The notes under the pieces are model-generated. The model saw only the letters and a program-made list of their open reading frames with translations. It made no database searches and was not told the origin of the DNA. This document shows, piece after piece, positions 1 to 5,774 of a stretch of DNA of 6,015 nucleotides. The stretch covers positions 1-6,015 of the forward strand of contig CAILTZ010000155.1 in NCBI GenBank assembly GCA_903837255.1, in the 5' to 3' direction. The stretch's first letter is position 1. Each line of letters opens with the position of its first letter. A program made the translations under genes and the position numbers. Origin of the DNA: an uncultured Pirellula sp. (lineage in GTDB: Bacteria; Planctomycetota; Planctomycetia; Pirellulales; Pirellulaceae).

Positions 1-1
1 C

Positions 2-640
2 GGAATTCTTTTCAGCCGCCAGGTCGCTCATAGTGTTCGCGACGTGCTCAATCTCGAATCTCAAGCTAGGCGTTACCCATCGGGTCGTGCGAAGCGAATT
101 GGAAAGAAATCGCCGTTGACGATCCCCGCGACCCCTGGACTGGGTAAAGGCTACTACAGCAGTAGCCGTAGCGATCCCCTTGAAGAGAACTCCGAGGATG
201 ACCGCTCATCGGGTTCAAGCAGATCAAGTCGTCGCAGCGAAGCGGTTACTTTGCTTGCGCTCTTGCAACGACGTGCTGGTTTGGTGGATTTGATCTACCA
301 AGACTTGGAGGGCATGGCCGATGAGCAAATTGGTAGGCTCGCGCGTGATGTCCTGGATCAATCCCATACGTGCCTTGAGGAATGTCTAGGTATCTCGACC
401 ATTGTCGAGCAAGCCGAAGGTGAACTGGTTGATATCCCTGATGCTGCATCTCCGAATCGTTGGGATCTCCTGGGAGACATATCTAGCGAGCAAGGTAGAG
501 TGCTTCATCCGGGTTGGATCGCAAGTTCCTTGGAACTGCCAGGTTGGAAAGGATCACGTGAAAACGCTATGGTTATAGCACCTGTGAAGGTCGATGTTAC
601 AGTACCGATTCGATTGATAGACAGTGCCGCAAGAAGCTGA
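2..640 (+). CDS. DUF2760 domain-containing protein, probably 5'-truncated by the window edge
   Basis: Molecular role is unknown; the family is named only as DUF2760. Counting from a possible GTG start at 44 (198 aa), residues about 68-185 match the DUF2760 pattern as I remember it: a start like LLALLQRRAGLVDL, then a DLEGMADEQIGRLARDV-type helix, a HPGWIASSLELP segment and a final VIAPVKVDV strand. Ahead of it is a low-complexity Ser/Arg/Asp linker at about residues 39-66. The frame stays open from 44 back to base 2 (reading ILFSRQVAHSVRDVL), which resembles the N-terminal helix of such proteins, so the true start is probably outside the window. I see no convincing ribosome binding site before GTG 44. 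No signal peptide or membrane segment is visible. The stop codon lies 17 bp inside mptG, so the two are probably cotranscribed. Family call is fairly sure; start and function are not. Confidence 0.75.
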   Translation, partial: GILFSRQVAHSVRDVLNLESQARRYPSGRAKRIGKKSPLTIPATPGLGKGYYSSSRSDPLEENSEDDRSSGSSRSSRRSEAVTLLALLQRRAGLVDLIYQDLEGMADEQIGRLARDVLDQSHTCLEECLGISTIVEQAEGELVDIPDAASPNRWDLLGDISSEQGRVLHPGWIASSLELPGWKGSRENAMVIAPVKVDVTVPIRLIDSAARS

Positions 641-1676
641 TCCATCTGACGGTTGTTCTTCGGTCGAAGCCTATTCTCGGCTCCATTTTGGATTGCTTGA
701 GATTCATCCGTCTGCACCGTCCTGCTTTGGTGGTATCGGCCTGATGGTCGACAAGCCATCGGTGCGTATCTCGAGTCGATCAAGCGATCGTGGGGATCAA
801 CAGGAAACACCCGAAGAGTCTTGTTCGAATTGGGAGCCTTGTTCGAATTGGGAAGACCCCTATTGGAAAGAGAGGTTCTTGAAGGTCTATCGCCGGTTCA
901 GCTTGCGTACCCATATCGCCGAGCCACCCATGGTGGAACTCGCGCTTGCTCCTGTGCCTCACATTGGGCTGGGTTCAGGTACCCAGTTTGCCTGCGCAGC
1001 GTCAGCCCTTCTAAACCTATCGGAGCATCCCGACAAGCCCACGAATTGGCAGGATGCATCCTGGACCTTGGACGCTGGCAGGGGGTTGCGATCGCATATC
1101 GGACTGCACGGATTTTTGCATGGACAAATGATCATCGACCGAGGCCAAGAGGCCTCGGAGGGGGCGTTTGGCACAAAGCGTACCACCGTGCATGGCTTTC
1201 CGGAAACTTGGCGAGTGGTTTTATTGCACGAAGACGTTTACCAAGGGGACTGCGGGGAAAGCGAGCAAGCTATTTTCGATGCATGTTCGAAGCGAGAGAA
1301 CCCAAATCGTCAGCGAATGCTTGATCTCATTGCGCAGCAGATCCTGCCGGCTGTGTCGAATGGAGATTTCCAAGGTGCTTGCGAGGGAATTGGGCTATAT
1401 GGAGGTCTTGCCGGTGAGATTTTCCGCCCGGCCGTCGGAGATGCGTATCGCACAACTCGAATTCGCTCCTGGGTCGATCGGCTCCGAAAACTTGGACTTC
1501 AAGGCGTCGGGCAATCGAGTTGGGGTCCGGTCGTATTCGCGATAGTCCAGGATAGTCATCAAGCCGATTGGTTGCTCGGTCAGATCCGGCCTGAGGTGCT
1601 TGATGGCGGCTGGACATACGTGGCAAAGGCGGCCGGCCCGGCGCGGATTGAAAAGAGTGCTTCAGGACTCGTGTGA
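624..1676 (+). CDS. mptG: β-ribofuranosylaminobenzene 5'-phosphate synthase (β-RFAP synthase)
   Basis: Cytosolic enzyme of the GHMP-kinase superfamily. The family condenses 4-hydroxybenzoate (or 4-aminobenzoate) with PRPP, releasing CO2 and diphosphate, as the first committed step to tetrahydromethanopterin, the C1 carrier of archaea, methylotrophs and planctomycetes. Visible family signatures are SRLHFGLLEI at residues 18-27, FGGIGLMVDKP at 35-45, the Gly/Ser loop HIGLGSGTQ at 113-121, GRGLRSHIGLHGF at 152-164, and GVGQSSWGPVVFA at 294-306. The length, 350 aa, is near that expected for the family. The start is GTG: an in-frame TAG at 618-620 sits just upstream, and no other start codon precedes the conserved N-terminus. 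The ribosome binding site is weak, and the start overlaps the preceding gene by 17 bp, which suggests translational coupling. Residues 66-77 contain a small internal duplication (CSNWEP/CSNWED) in a variable segment. The 3' end overlaps the convergent MFS gene by 15 bp. Confidence 0.93.
   Translation: MPQEADPSDGCSSVEAYSRLHFGLLEIHPSAPSCFGGIGLMVDKPSVRISSRSSDRGDQQETPEESCSNWEPCSNWEDPYWKERFLKVYRRFSLRTHIAEPPMVELALAPVPHIGLGSGTQFACAASALLNLSEHPDKPTNWQDASWTLDAGRGLRSHIGLHGFLHGQMIIDRGQEASEGAFGTKRTTVHGFPETWRVVLLHEDVYQGDCGESEQAIFDACSKRENPNRQRMLDLIAQQILPAVSNGDFQGACEGIGLYGGLAGEIFRPAVGDAYRTTRIRSWVDRLRKLGLQGVGQSSWGPVVFAIVQDSHQADWLLGQIRPEVLDGGWTYVAKAAGPARIEKSASGLV
820..853 (+). repeat. Tandem 18 bp duplication inside mptG
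   Basis: The 16-mer CTTGTTCGAATTGGGA occurs at 820-835 and again at 838-853, a period of 18 bp. Being a multiple of three, it keeps the frame and gives the hexapeptide repeat CSNWEP/CSNWED. It lies in a segment between the conserved N-terminal strands and the Gly-rich GHMP loop, where family members are likely to vary in length. Confidence 0.85.
1139..1158. repeat. Perfect 8 bp GC-rich inverted repeat with 4-nt spacer inside mptG
   Basis: CCGAGGCC at 1139-1146 and GGCCTCGG at 1151-1158 are exact reverse complements around the loop AAGA. It lies in coding sequence (around the residues DRGQEASE). No T-run follows on either strand, so it is not an intrinsic terminator. It may be a chance product of codon choice, or an mRNA structure. 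Confidence 0.7.
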
Positions 1677-2900
1677 TTGTCGCTGCAGCTCGGAACGCAT
1701 ATCGAACGTACGAACCTCTTTGCCGAAAAGAGCGACCCCTACAACGATGCACAGCGTGGCGATACCGCCGAGAAAAACGCTAGGAACCAATCCTAGCCAG
1801 TGGGCAGCCAGCCCGCTTTCGAGTTCTCCAAGTTCGTTTGATGCTCCGATGAATACGGAATTCACCGCGGCGATTCGCCCCCGCATCCCCTCGGGCGAAT
1901 AGAGCCTTAAAATCGATTTGCGTATCACCACGCTTACCCCATCGAGCACTCCGCTAAAGAACAGAGCGACGATCGAAAGGGTCAGGTTTCGCGATAGTGC
2001 AAAAACGATCATGCACAGCCCAAAGCCGAATACGCTACCGAGGAGGATTTTTCCCGCATGGGCTCGGGGCGGAAATCGGATACATAAGATCGCGCAGATC
2101 AATGCCCCGAGCATCGGTGATGCGTTGAGCAGCCCCAGCCCGATCGGTCCTGTATGCAAAATCTGATCGGCATATAGCGGCAGCATAGCGATCGCTCCAC
2201 CGAAGAGCACGGCGAACAAATCCAGCACCATCGAGTTCCATAAGATTCTCCGTTGCATGACAAACCGCCAACCGGCCGTGAGGGCTTGGCCAAAGGGTTC
2301 CCCGGGGTCTCGCTGCGGCATAGGTTTAGGAGCAATCCAAGAGACCAAAGCGATCGATAAGCTCGAGCAAATAATCGCTCCAACAAAAGGGGCGGTGTTG
2401 CCCACATATTGGATCAAAACTCCTGCTAGCAGTGGGGCAAAGACCGCACAGGCATGCCAGACGATCGTCGTCCAAGTCGCAGCGCTTAGGGCGGCCATCC
2501 TGGGAACGATCTGAGCCTCGAGACTGGGCATGGTCGGGTCTGCAAAGCCTCGAGCCACACCAAGAAAAAACATACTCACAAAGATTACCGCAAGTTTCAT
2601 CCAACCTTCGGTAAACACCGAGGCAGTCATCCCCAAGGCGCATAGCCACTGCAATGCATAAGCGTACCTCAAGAGGTTTCTGCGATCGAGAAAATCAGCT
2701 AGGTGTCCCCCTAAGAGTGCCAAGCTCAAGGCCGGGATGGCTTGGACCAAACCCAACAATCCTAAATACAAAGGCTCATCCGGATACGCCTTGGCAATCG
2801 CATAAGGAGCCCAGAAAAATAAAATGCGAGTGCAGATCGTCGCGCAGCCATGTGCTCCTAAGAGCAAGCGAAATTCAGGATAGTCGGTTGCATGCGCCAT
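1662..2900 (-). CDS. MFS transporter, EntS/MFS_3-like, in the feo operon
   Basis: Inner-membrane permease of the major facilitator superfamily, 412 aa with about 12 hydrophobic segments, the usual size. The motif-A signature GGHLADFLDRRNL is at residues 64-76, in the TM2-TM3 loop. The second half carries the stretch IRKSILRLYSPEGMRGRI at 326-343, followed by AVNSVFIGASNELGE, typical of the EntS (enterobactin exporter) and MFS_3 branch. This suggests proton-driven export of a small molecule, but the substrate cannot be read from the sequence. The ATG at 2900 lies only 3 nt after the feoB stop (TGAGCGATG), with no good independent ribosome binding site, so translation is probably coupled to feoB. 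The operon position suggests a role tied to iron, such as export of a chelator, of excess metal or of an unrelated compound under iron control. That role is inference only. The last 15 bp overlap the 3' end of the convergent mptG. Confidence 0.88.
   Translation of the reverse strand: MAHATDYPEFRLLLGAHGCATICTRILFFWAPYAIAKAYPDEPLYLGLLGLVQAIPALSLALLGGHLADFLDRRNLLRYAYALQWLCALGMTASVFTEGWMKLAVIFVSMFFLGVARGFADPTMPSLEAQIVPRMAALSAATWTTIVWHACAVFAPLLAGVLIQYVGNTAPFVGAIICSSLSIALVSWIAPKPMPQRDPGEPFGQALTAGWRFVMQRRILWNSMVLDLFAVLFGGAIAMLPLYADQILHTGPIGLGLLNASPMLGALICAILCIRFPPRAHAGKILLGSVFGFGLCMIVFALSRNLTLSIVALFFSGVLDGVSVVIRKSILRLYSPEGMRGRIAAVNSVFIGASNELGELESGLAAHWLGLVPSVFLGGIATLCIVVGVALFGKEVRTFDMRSELQRQSHES
1771..1797 (-). 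terminator. Terminator-like hairpin plus T-run inside the MFS gene
   Basis: Read on the - strand, GCTAGGA, loop TTGGT and TCCTAGC form a perfect 7 bp stem, followed after one G by TTTTT. This is the layout of an intrinsic terminator in the direction of feo transcription. It lies about 110 bp before the MFS stop codon, within coding sequence (residues about 368-377). It may be coincidental, or it may stop part of the operon transcript early. The stem has 4 G/C pairs of 7, so it is only moderately stable. Confidence 0.35.
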
Positions 2901-2903
2901 CGC

Positions 2904-5117
2904 TCACCAAAAGCTCATCAGGTTGAAGACAATCCAAGCCCCTGCGTAGGCCAAAGCGGTCATGTAGACAAAAGAAAAGATCGGCCAACGCCAGGAGTTC
3001 GTCTCCCTACGAATGGTCACTAGGGTCGAAACACATTGGGCGCACAGGGCAAAGAAAACCATGATCGAACAAGCGGTTGCAAGCGTGTAGACAGGGCGAC
3101 CATCGGGCCAGGTCGCACTGCGCAATTGAGCCGCCAGCCCCTGGCTGTTTTCGTCCTGGCCTGCTCCCAGGGAGTAAATGGTCCCAAGCGTCGCGACAAT
3201 CACCTCCCGCGCAGGAAACGAGGCCAAGACCGCCACACCAATCTTGCCGTCCCAACCAAGCGGTCTGACGATAGGCTCAATCCAATCACCCGCTGTTCCC
3301 AAATAACTCTGCGAGATCATTTCGCTTTTGAGTTGGTTGATCTGCGTTTCCAAGGCTTGCTGTTTCTCCGGGTCCGCATCCGGGATGGCTTGTTCAGCCT
3401 CCAACTTGGCCGTGGCAATATCCAAAGGGCCGTGATCGCCTGGGAAATACGCCGCCGCCCAAATCAGAACCGAGGTGACCAAGATCAGCGAGCCGGCTCT
3501 AGCCAGAAACGCAAGTACACGTTCCCAGACTCGCATCAATACCACTCGCAGGCTGGGCCACTTGTAGCTCGACAACTCCATGATGAAAGTCGAGGGCTCT
3601 CCAGGGAAAACGAACCGCTGGAGCAACCAAGCTACCGGGATCGATACCAAGGCCCCGAGGGCCATCATCGCAAACAACACCGCGCCTTGGGCACCGATCC
3701 AACCGCCCATGACCGATCGGTTTGGGACAAACGCGCTGACCATCAGCACGTAAACCGGCCAACGGGCCGAACAACTCATCAGCGGAGCGATCAGTATCGT
3801 GACCATTCTGTCCCTACGGTTTTCAATCGTCCGCGTCGCCATGATTCCAGGGATCGCGCATGCAAAAGAGGACATCAGGGGCAGAAAAGATTTTCCACTC
3901 ATGCCTAGGATAGACATGAATTTGTCCATCATGAAGGCTGCCCGAGACATGTAACCACTGTCCTCTAGAATCGCGATGAAGAAAAAGAGGATCGCGATTT
4001 GCGGCAGGAACACCAACACCGAACCAACCCCGGCGATGATTCCATCGACGAGCAAACTCCGCAATGGGCCAGGTGCCATCATCGATTCAATCCGCTGGCC
4101 GATCCATTGCGTCGCAAATTCGATCCCGTCCATCGGCCAGGAAGCAAACCAAGTGATCGATTGGAAAATCAAAAACATCAGGACTACAAAAAACAGTAGG
4201 CCAAACCAGCGATGCGTAAGCCAGCGGTCGATCTGGTCGCTGAGCGAAGCTCGACGCTCCCGAGGCTTTCGCTCGATGACCCCAGCCACACGCTGCTTGA
4301 TCCATGCATACCGTGCGCGCGTCTCGAACAAAGGAATCGCAACACCCTCGGATGCCAATTGCTCGCGAGCCTGGGAAATGCGCTCTGTCACCTCCGAGGT
4401 CAAGACTTTGGGAATCACCCGATACGAATGAGCTTGGGAGTCGTCGATGAGCAATCGTTCGATCTGAAATCGAGGCAAACGACATCCCTGGGAATCAAAC
4501 CACAAGGCCAACTCATCGACACAGCGGCGAAAAGGTTCCGGAAACGAGGTCGATGCCAGACTCGCTGGTTGATGTTGCTCTCGAGCCGATTGGCTCGACT
4601 CAGCCGACTCCAAAAGCTCTCCCAAGGCAGATTGCAAGTCCGCCACACCCATACGTTTCGAAGCGCTCGTGCAGACCACAGGAACCCCGAGCGAATGCGA
4701 TAGACTCTTCGGATCAATCGCGATCCCCTCGCTCTCGAGCCGATCCCACATGTTCAAGGCCACGAGAGTCGGAAGCCCCAACTCCAAGACTTGGCTGAGC
4801 AAATACAAGTTGCGTTCAAGGTTCGTTGCGTCCAGAATCACAATGACCGCATCAGGCCGTGCCAAGCCAGGCATCTCGCCCGAGAGGACCTCCACCGAGA
4901 CGGCCTCGTCGGCCGAGCGAGCGCTCAGCGAATACGTCCCTGGCAAGTCCACAAGCTCGATCGACTTGTGCGATGTGCTACCGAGCCGCATTCGGCCTGT
5001 TTTGTGTTCGACGGTAACTCCCGGGTAGTTTCCGACACGGGCTTGGCCACCACACAGGGCATTAAATAGACTGCTTTTGCCCGTGTTGGGATTGCCGATC
5101 AGCGCGACGGTTGCCAT
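2904..5117 (-). CDS. feoB: Ferrous iron transport protein B (FeoB)
   Basis: Large inner-membrane protein that takes up Fe(II), with an N-terminal cytosolic G domain. From the ATG at 5117 it is 737 aa, close to the usual length (E. coli 773). The G motifs are intact: G1 GNPNTGKS at 8-15, switch-I Thr in YPGVTVE at 31-37, G3 DLPG at 57-60, G4 NMWD at 122-125, and a G5-like TSAS at 150-153. A helical, charged linker (about 165-300) leads to the membrane part, which starts near 303. The core Gate signature runs through GMSGKSFLPLM (405-415), Cys420 with AIPGIMATRT, and Cys449 in the MSCSARWPVY segment. FPAREVIVATLGTIY (634-648) and CAQCVSTLVTIRRET (692-706) also match the family. A charged helical loop at about 566-607 interrupts the membrane domain. 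An upstream in-frame TTG (5150) would overlap feoA. The ATG is preferred because AGGGG lies 10 nt before it and the G domain begins at once. feoA ends 14 nt upstream. Confidence 0.97.
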   Translation of the reverse strand: MATVALIGNPNTGKSSLFNALCGGQARVGNYPGVTVEHKTGRMRLGSTSHKSIELVDLPGTYSLSARSADEAVSVEVLSGEMPGLARPDAVIVILDATNLERNLYLLSQVLELGLPTLVALNMWDRLESEGIAIDPKSLSHSLGVPVVCTSASKRMGVADLQSALGELLESAESSQSAREQHQPASLASTSFPEPFRRCVDELALWFDSQGCRLPRFQIERLLIDDSQAHSYRVIPKVLTSEVTERISQAREQLASEGVAIPLFETRARYAWIKQRVAGVIERKPRERRASLSDQIDRWLTHRWFGLLFFVVLMFLIFQSITWFASWPMDGIEFATQWIGQRIESMMAPGPLRSLLVDGIIAGVGSVLVFLPQIAILFFFIAILEDSGYMSRAAFMMDKFMSILGMSGKSFLPLMSSFACAIPGIMATRTIENRRDRMVTILIAPLMSCSARWPVYVLMVSAFVPNRSVMGGWIGAQGAVLFAMMALGALVSIPVAWLLQRFVFPGEPSTFIMELSSYKWPSLRVVLMRVWERVLAFLARAGSLILVTSVLIWAAAYFPGDHGPLDIATAKLEAEQAIPDADPEKQQALETQINQLKSEMISQSYLGTAGDWIEPIVRPLGWDGKIGVAVLASFPAREVIVATLGTIYSLGAGQDENSQGLAAQLRSATWPDGRPVYTLATACSIMVFFALCAQCVSTLVTIRRETNSWRWPIFSFVYMTALAYAGAWIVFNLMSFW

Positions 5118-5127
5118 GCCCAGCGAT

Positions 5128-5132
5128 CCCCT
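5128..5132 (-). promoter_or_regulatory. Ribosome binding site of feoB
   Basis: On the - strand the sequence TGAGGGG overlaps the feoA stop codon and leaves 10 nt to the feoB ATG at 5117. It supports this ATG over the TTG at 5150 and links feoB translation to the end of feoA. Confidence 0.65.
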
Positions 5133-5365
5133 CAGACCCTCTGGATCCAAACGCGGCGAGCCTCGACCCTTCGCAAACTCAAACGATAGCCGACAACGGA
5201 ATACTCAACCGGATCACCCATCGGTGCTTGGCCTACCATCTCGACACGTTCACCGGGAATCAATCCCATCTCCATGAGTCTGGCCGAGAGCGAATCATTG
5301 CCTTGAACGTCGATGATGGTCCCGGCTTGACCTTCTAGCAAATCGTTCAGAGTGGTATTGTCCAT
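5132..5365 (-). CDS. feoA: Ferrous iron transport protein A (FeoA), classical type
   Basis: Small cytosolic SH3-like protein (77 aa, the usual size) required for FeoB-mediated Fe(II) uptake. The family is thought to act by contacting FeoB. Conserved pattern: an early hydrophobic LNDLLEGQAG turn (6-15), RLMEMGLIPGERVEMV (29-44), APMGDPVEY (47-55) and GYRLSLRRVEARRVWI (59-74). This is close to the textbook FeoA profile, and it contains no cysteine. The start is ATG. Upstream on the - strand an AAAGGG lies about 12 nt before it, a weak and distant ribosome binding site. It follows the first FeoA-like gene by 47 nt and precedes feoB by 14 nt, so it is an internal gene of the operon. Function call is secure. 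Confidence 0.95.
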   Translation of the reverse strand: MDNTTLNDLLEGQAGTIIDVQGNDSLSARLMEMGLIPGERVEMVGQAPMGDPVEYSVVGYRLSLRRVEARRVWIQRV

Positions 5366-5380
5366 GAGACACCGGACCCT

Positions 5381-5390
5381 TTGCTAGCAA
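5381..5390. repeat. Perfect 10 bp palindrome between the two feoA genes
   Basis: TTGCTAGCAA is a perfect 10 bp palindrome in the 47 nt gap between the stop of the first feoA-like gene and the ATG of the second. It could be a small regulatory or processing site, or chance. No promoter elements around it are convincing. Confidence 0.3.
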
Positions 5391-5412
5391 GCGATTGACA
5401 AAATCAGTTTGC

Positions 5413-5661
5413 TTAGGGAGTCAGAGGATGGACCAGGATTCCCGCCGAGGCGCCGAGCCTCAGGCACATTTTTTTACCTTCGATGGCAAGCAGGCAAGGT
5501 TCGCCAGGGGAGAGCATCCGGATTTTGCAACCGCATCGGATGCCGAGTTCTTCGAGACGGTGGACATTCTTTTCTTCGCCGCACAGATCCACGACTAGGC
5601 CCTCGGCTTCGGGAGCCAGATACTCAACCGGAACTGCATTGGTGGGGCGGGGGATGGACAT
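5413..5661 (-). CDS. Second FeoA-domain protein, cysteine-rich
   Basis: FeoA/SH3-like small protein, 82 aa from the ATG at 5661, first gene of the feo operon. The FeoA fold pattern is visible but divergent: GLVVDLCGE (21-29), RLEELGIRCGCKIRML (35-50), then GEPCLLAIEGKKMCLRL (53-69) and a closing ILVHPL. The APxGDP signature of the classical paralogue is replaced. Five cysteines (27, 43, 45, 56, 66), including a CxC at 43-45, contrast with none in the neighbouring FeoA. They might bind metal or sense redox state, which is speculation. An in-frame TTG at 5739 would add 26 residues, but that stretch is encoded by a 16 bp tandem repeat that changes reading frame between copies, so it looks non-coding. 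The ATG lacks a clear ribosome binding site. Most likely an accessory FeoA working with FeoB. Confidence 0.82.
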   Translation of the reverse strand: MSIPRPTNAVPVEYLAPEAEGLVVDLCGEEKNVHRLEELGIRCGCKIRMLSPGEPCLLAIEGKKMCLRLGASAGILVHPLTP

Positions 5662-5675
5662 GGGGATAAAAGTTA

Positions 5676-5710
5676 CCAGTGCGAAAACTGGCCAGTGCGA
5701 AAACTGGCCA
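5676..5710. repeat. 16 bp perfect tandem repeat of dyads in the feo leader, candidate operator
   Basis: CCAGTGCGAAAACTGG occurs twice back to back (5676-5691, 5692-5707), plus a partial CCA. Each unit is itself an inverted repeat (CCAGT, 6-nt loop, ACTGG), and the junction ACTGGCCAGT is a further perfect 10 bp palindrome. It ends 14 nt before the ATG of the first feo gene. It could bind two dimers of a regulator, or fold in the mRNA as two small hairpins near the start codon. It resembles neither the Fur nor the IdeR/DtxR consensus. That the repeat exists is certain; its role is inferred. Confidence 0.8.
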
Positions 5711-5742
5711 AGTCGGGGGCTAGAGTCCAAGGTCGACAATGA

Positions 5743-5774
5743 AGCTTATCTTAATTGAGACTGAATTTCAACAA
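5743..5774 (-). promoter_or_regulatory. Possible feo promoter with Fur-box-like dyad
   Basis: On the - strand TTGAAA (5766-5771), a 17 nt gap and TAAGCT (5743-5748) give a weak sigma-70-like pair; TTGTTG with TAAGAT at 15 nt is an alternative. Between them TGAGACTGAATTTCA (5756-5770) matches 10 of 14 positions of the 7-1-7 Fur consensus TGATAATnATTATCA. Placement upstream of the iron-uptake operon fits, but both matches are weak. Confidence 0.25.

Noticed and set aside
3036..3908. Long + strand open frame (290 codons) opposite feoB
   Set aside because: It lies wholly antisense to an unmistakable FeoB. Its translation is Arg/Gln/His-rich with no recognisable domain, as expected for a shadow frame.
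5118..5150. TTG start for feoB adding 11 residues
   Set aside because: It would overlap feoA by 19 bp. The ATG at 5117 has AGGGG at 10 nt spacing and directly begins the conserved G domain.
5469..5475. Run of seven A in the cysteine-rich feoA mRNA as a frameshift site
   Set aside because: The zero frame reads through GGT AAA AAA ATG to a normal full-length FeoA domain. No downstream structure or longer alternative-frame product supports programmed slippage.
5676..5707. Tandem repeat as a CRISPR array or replication iterons
   Set aside because: Only two adjacent copies with no spacers, and no cas or replication gene nearby. A promoter-proximal operator or leader structure fits better.
5662..5739. 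N-terminal extension of the cysteine-rich FeoA to a TTG at 5739
   Set aside because: The extension would be encoded largely by the 16 bp tandem repeat, which is read in different frames in its two copies. Conserved FeoA sequence begins only after the ATG at 5661.
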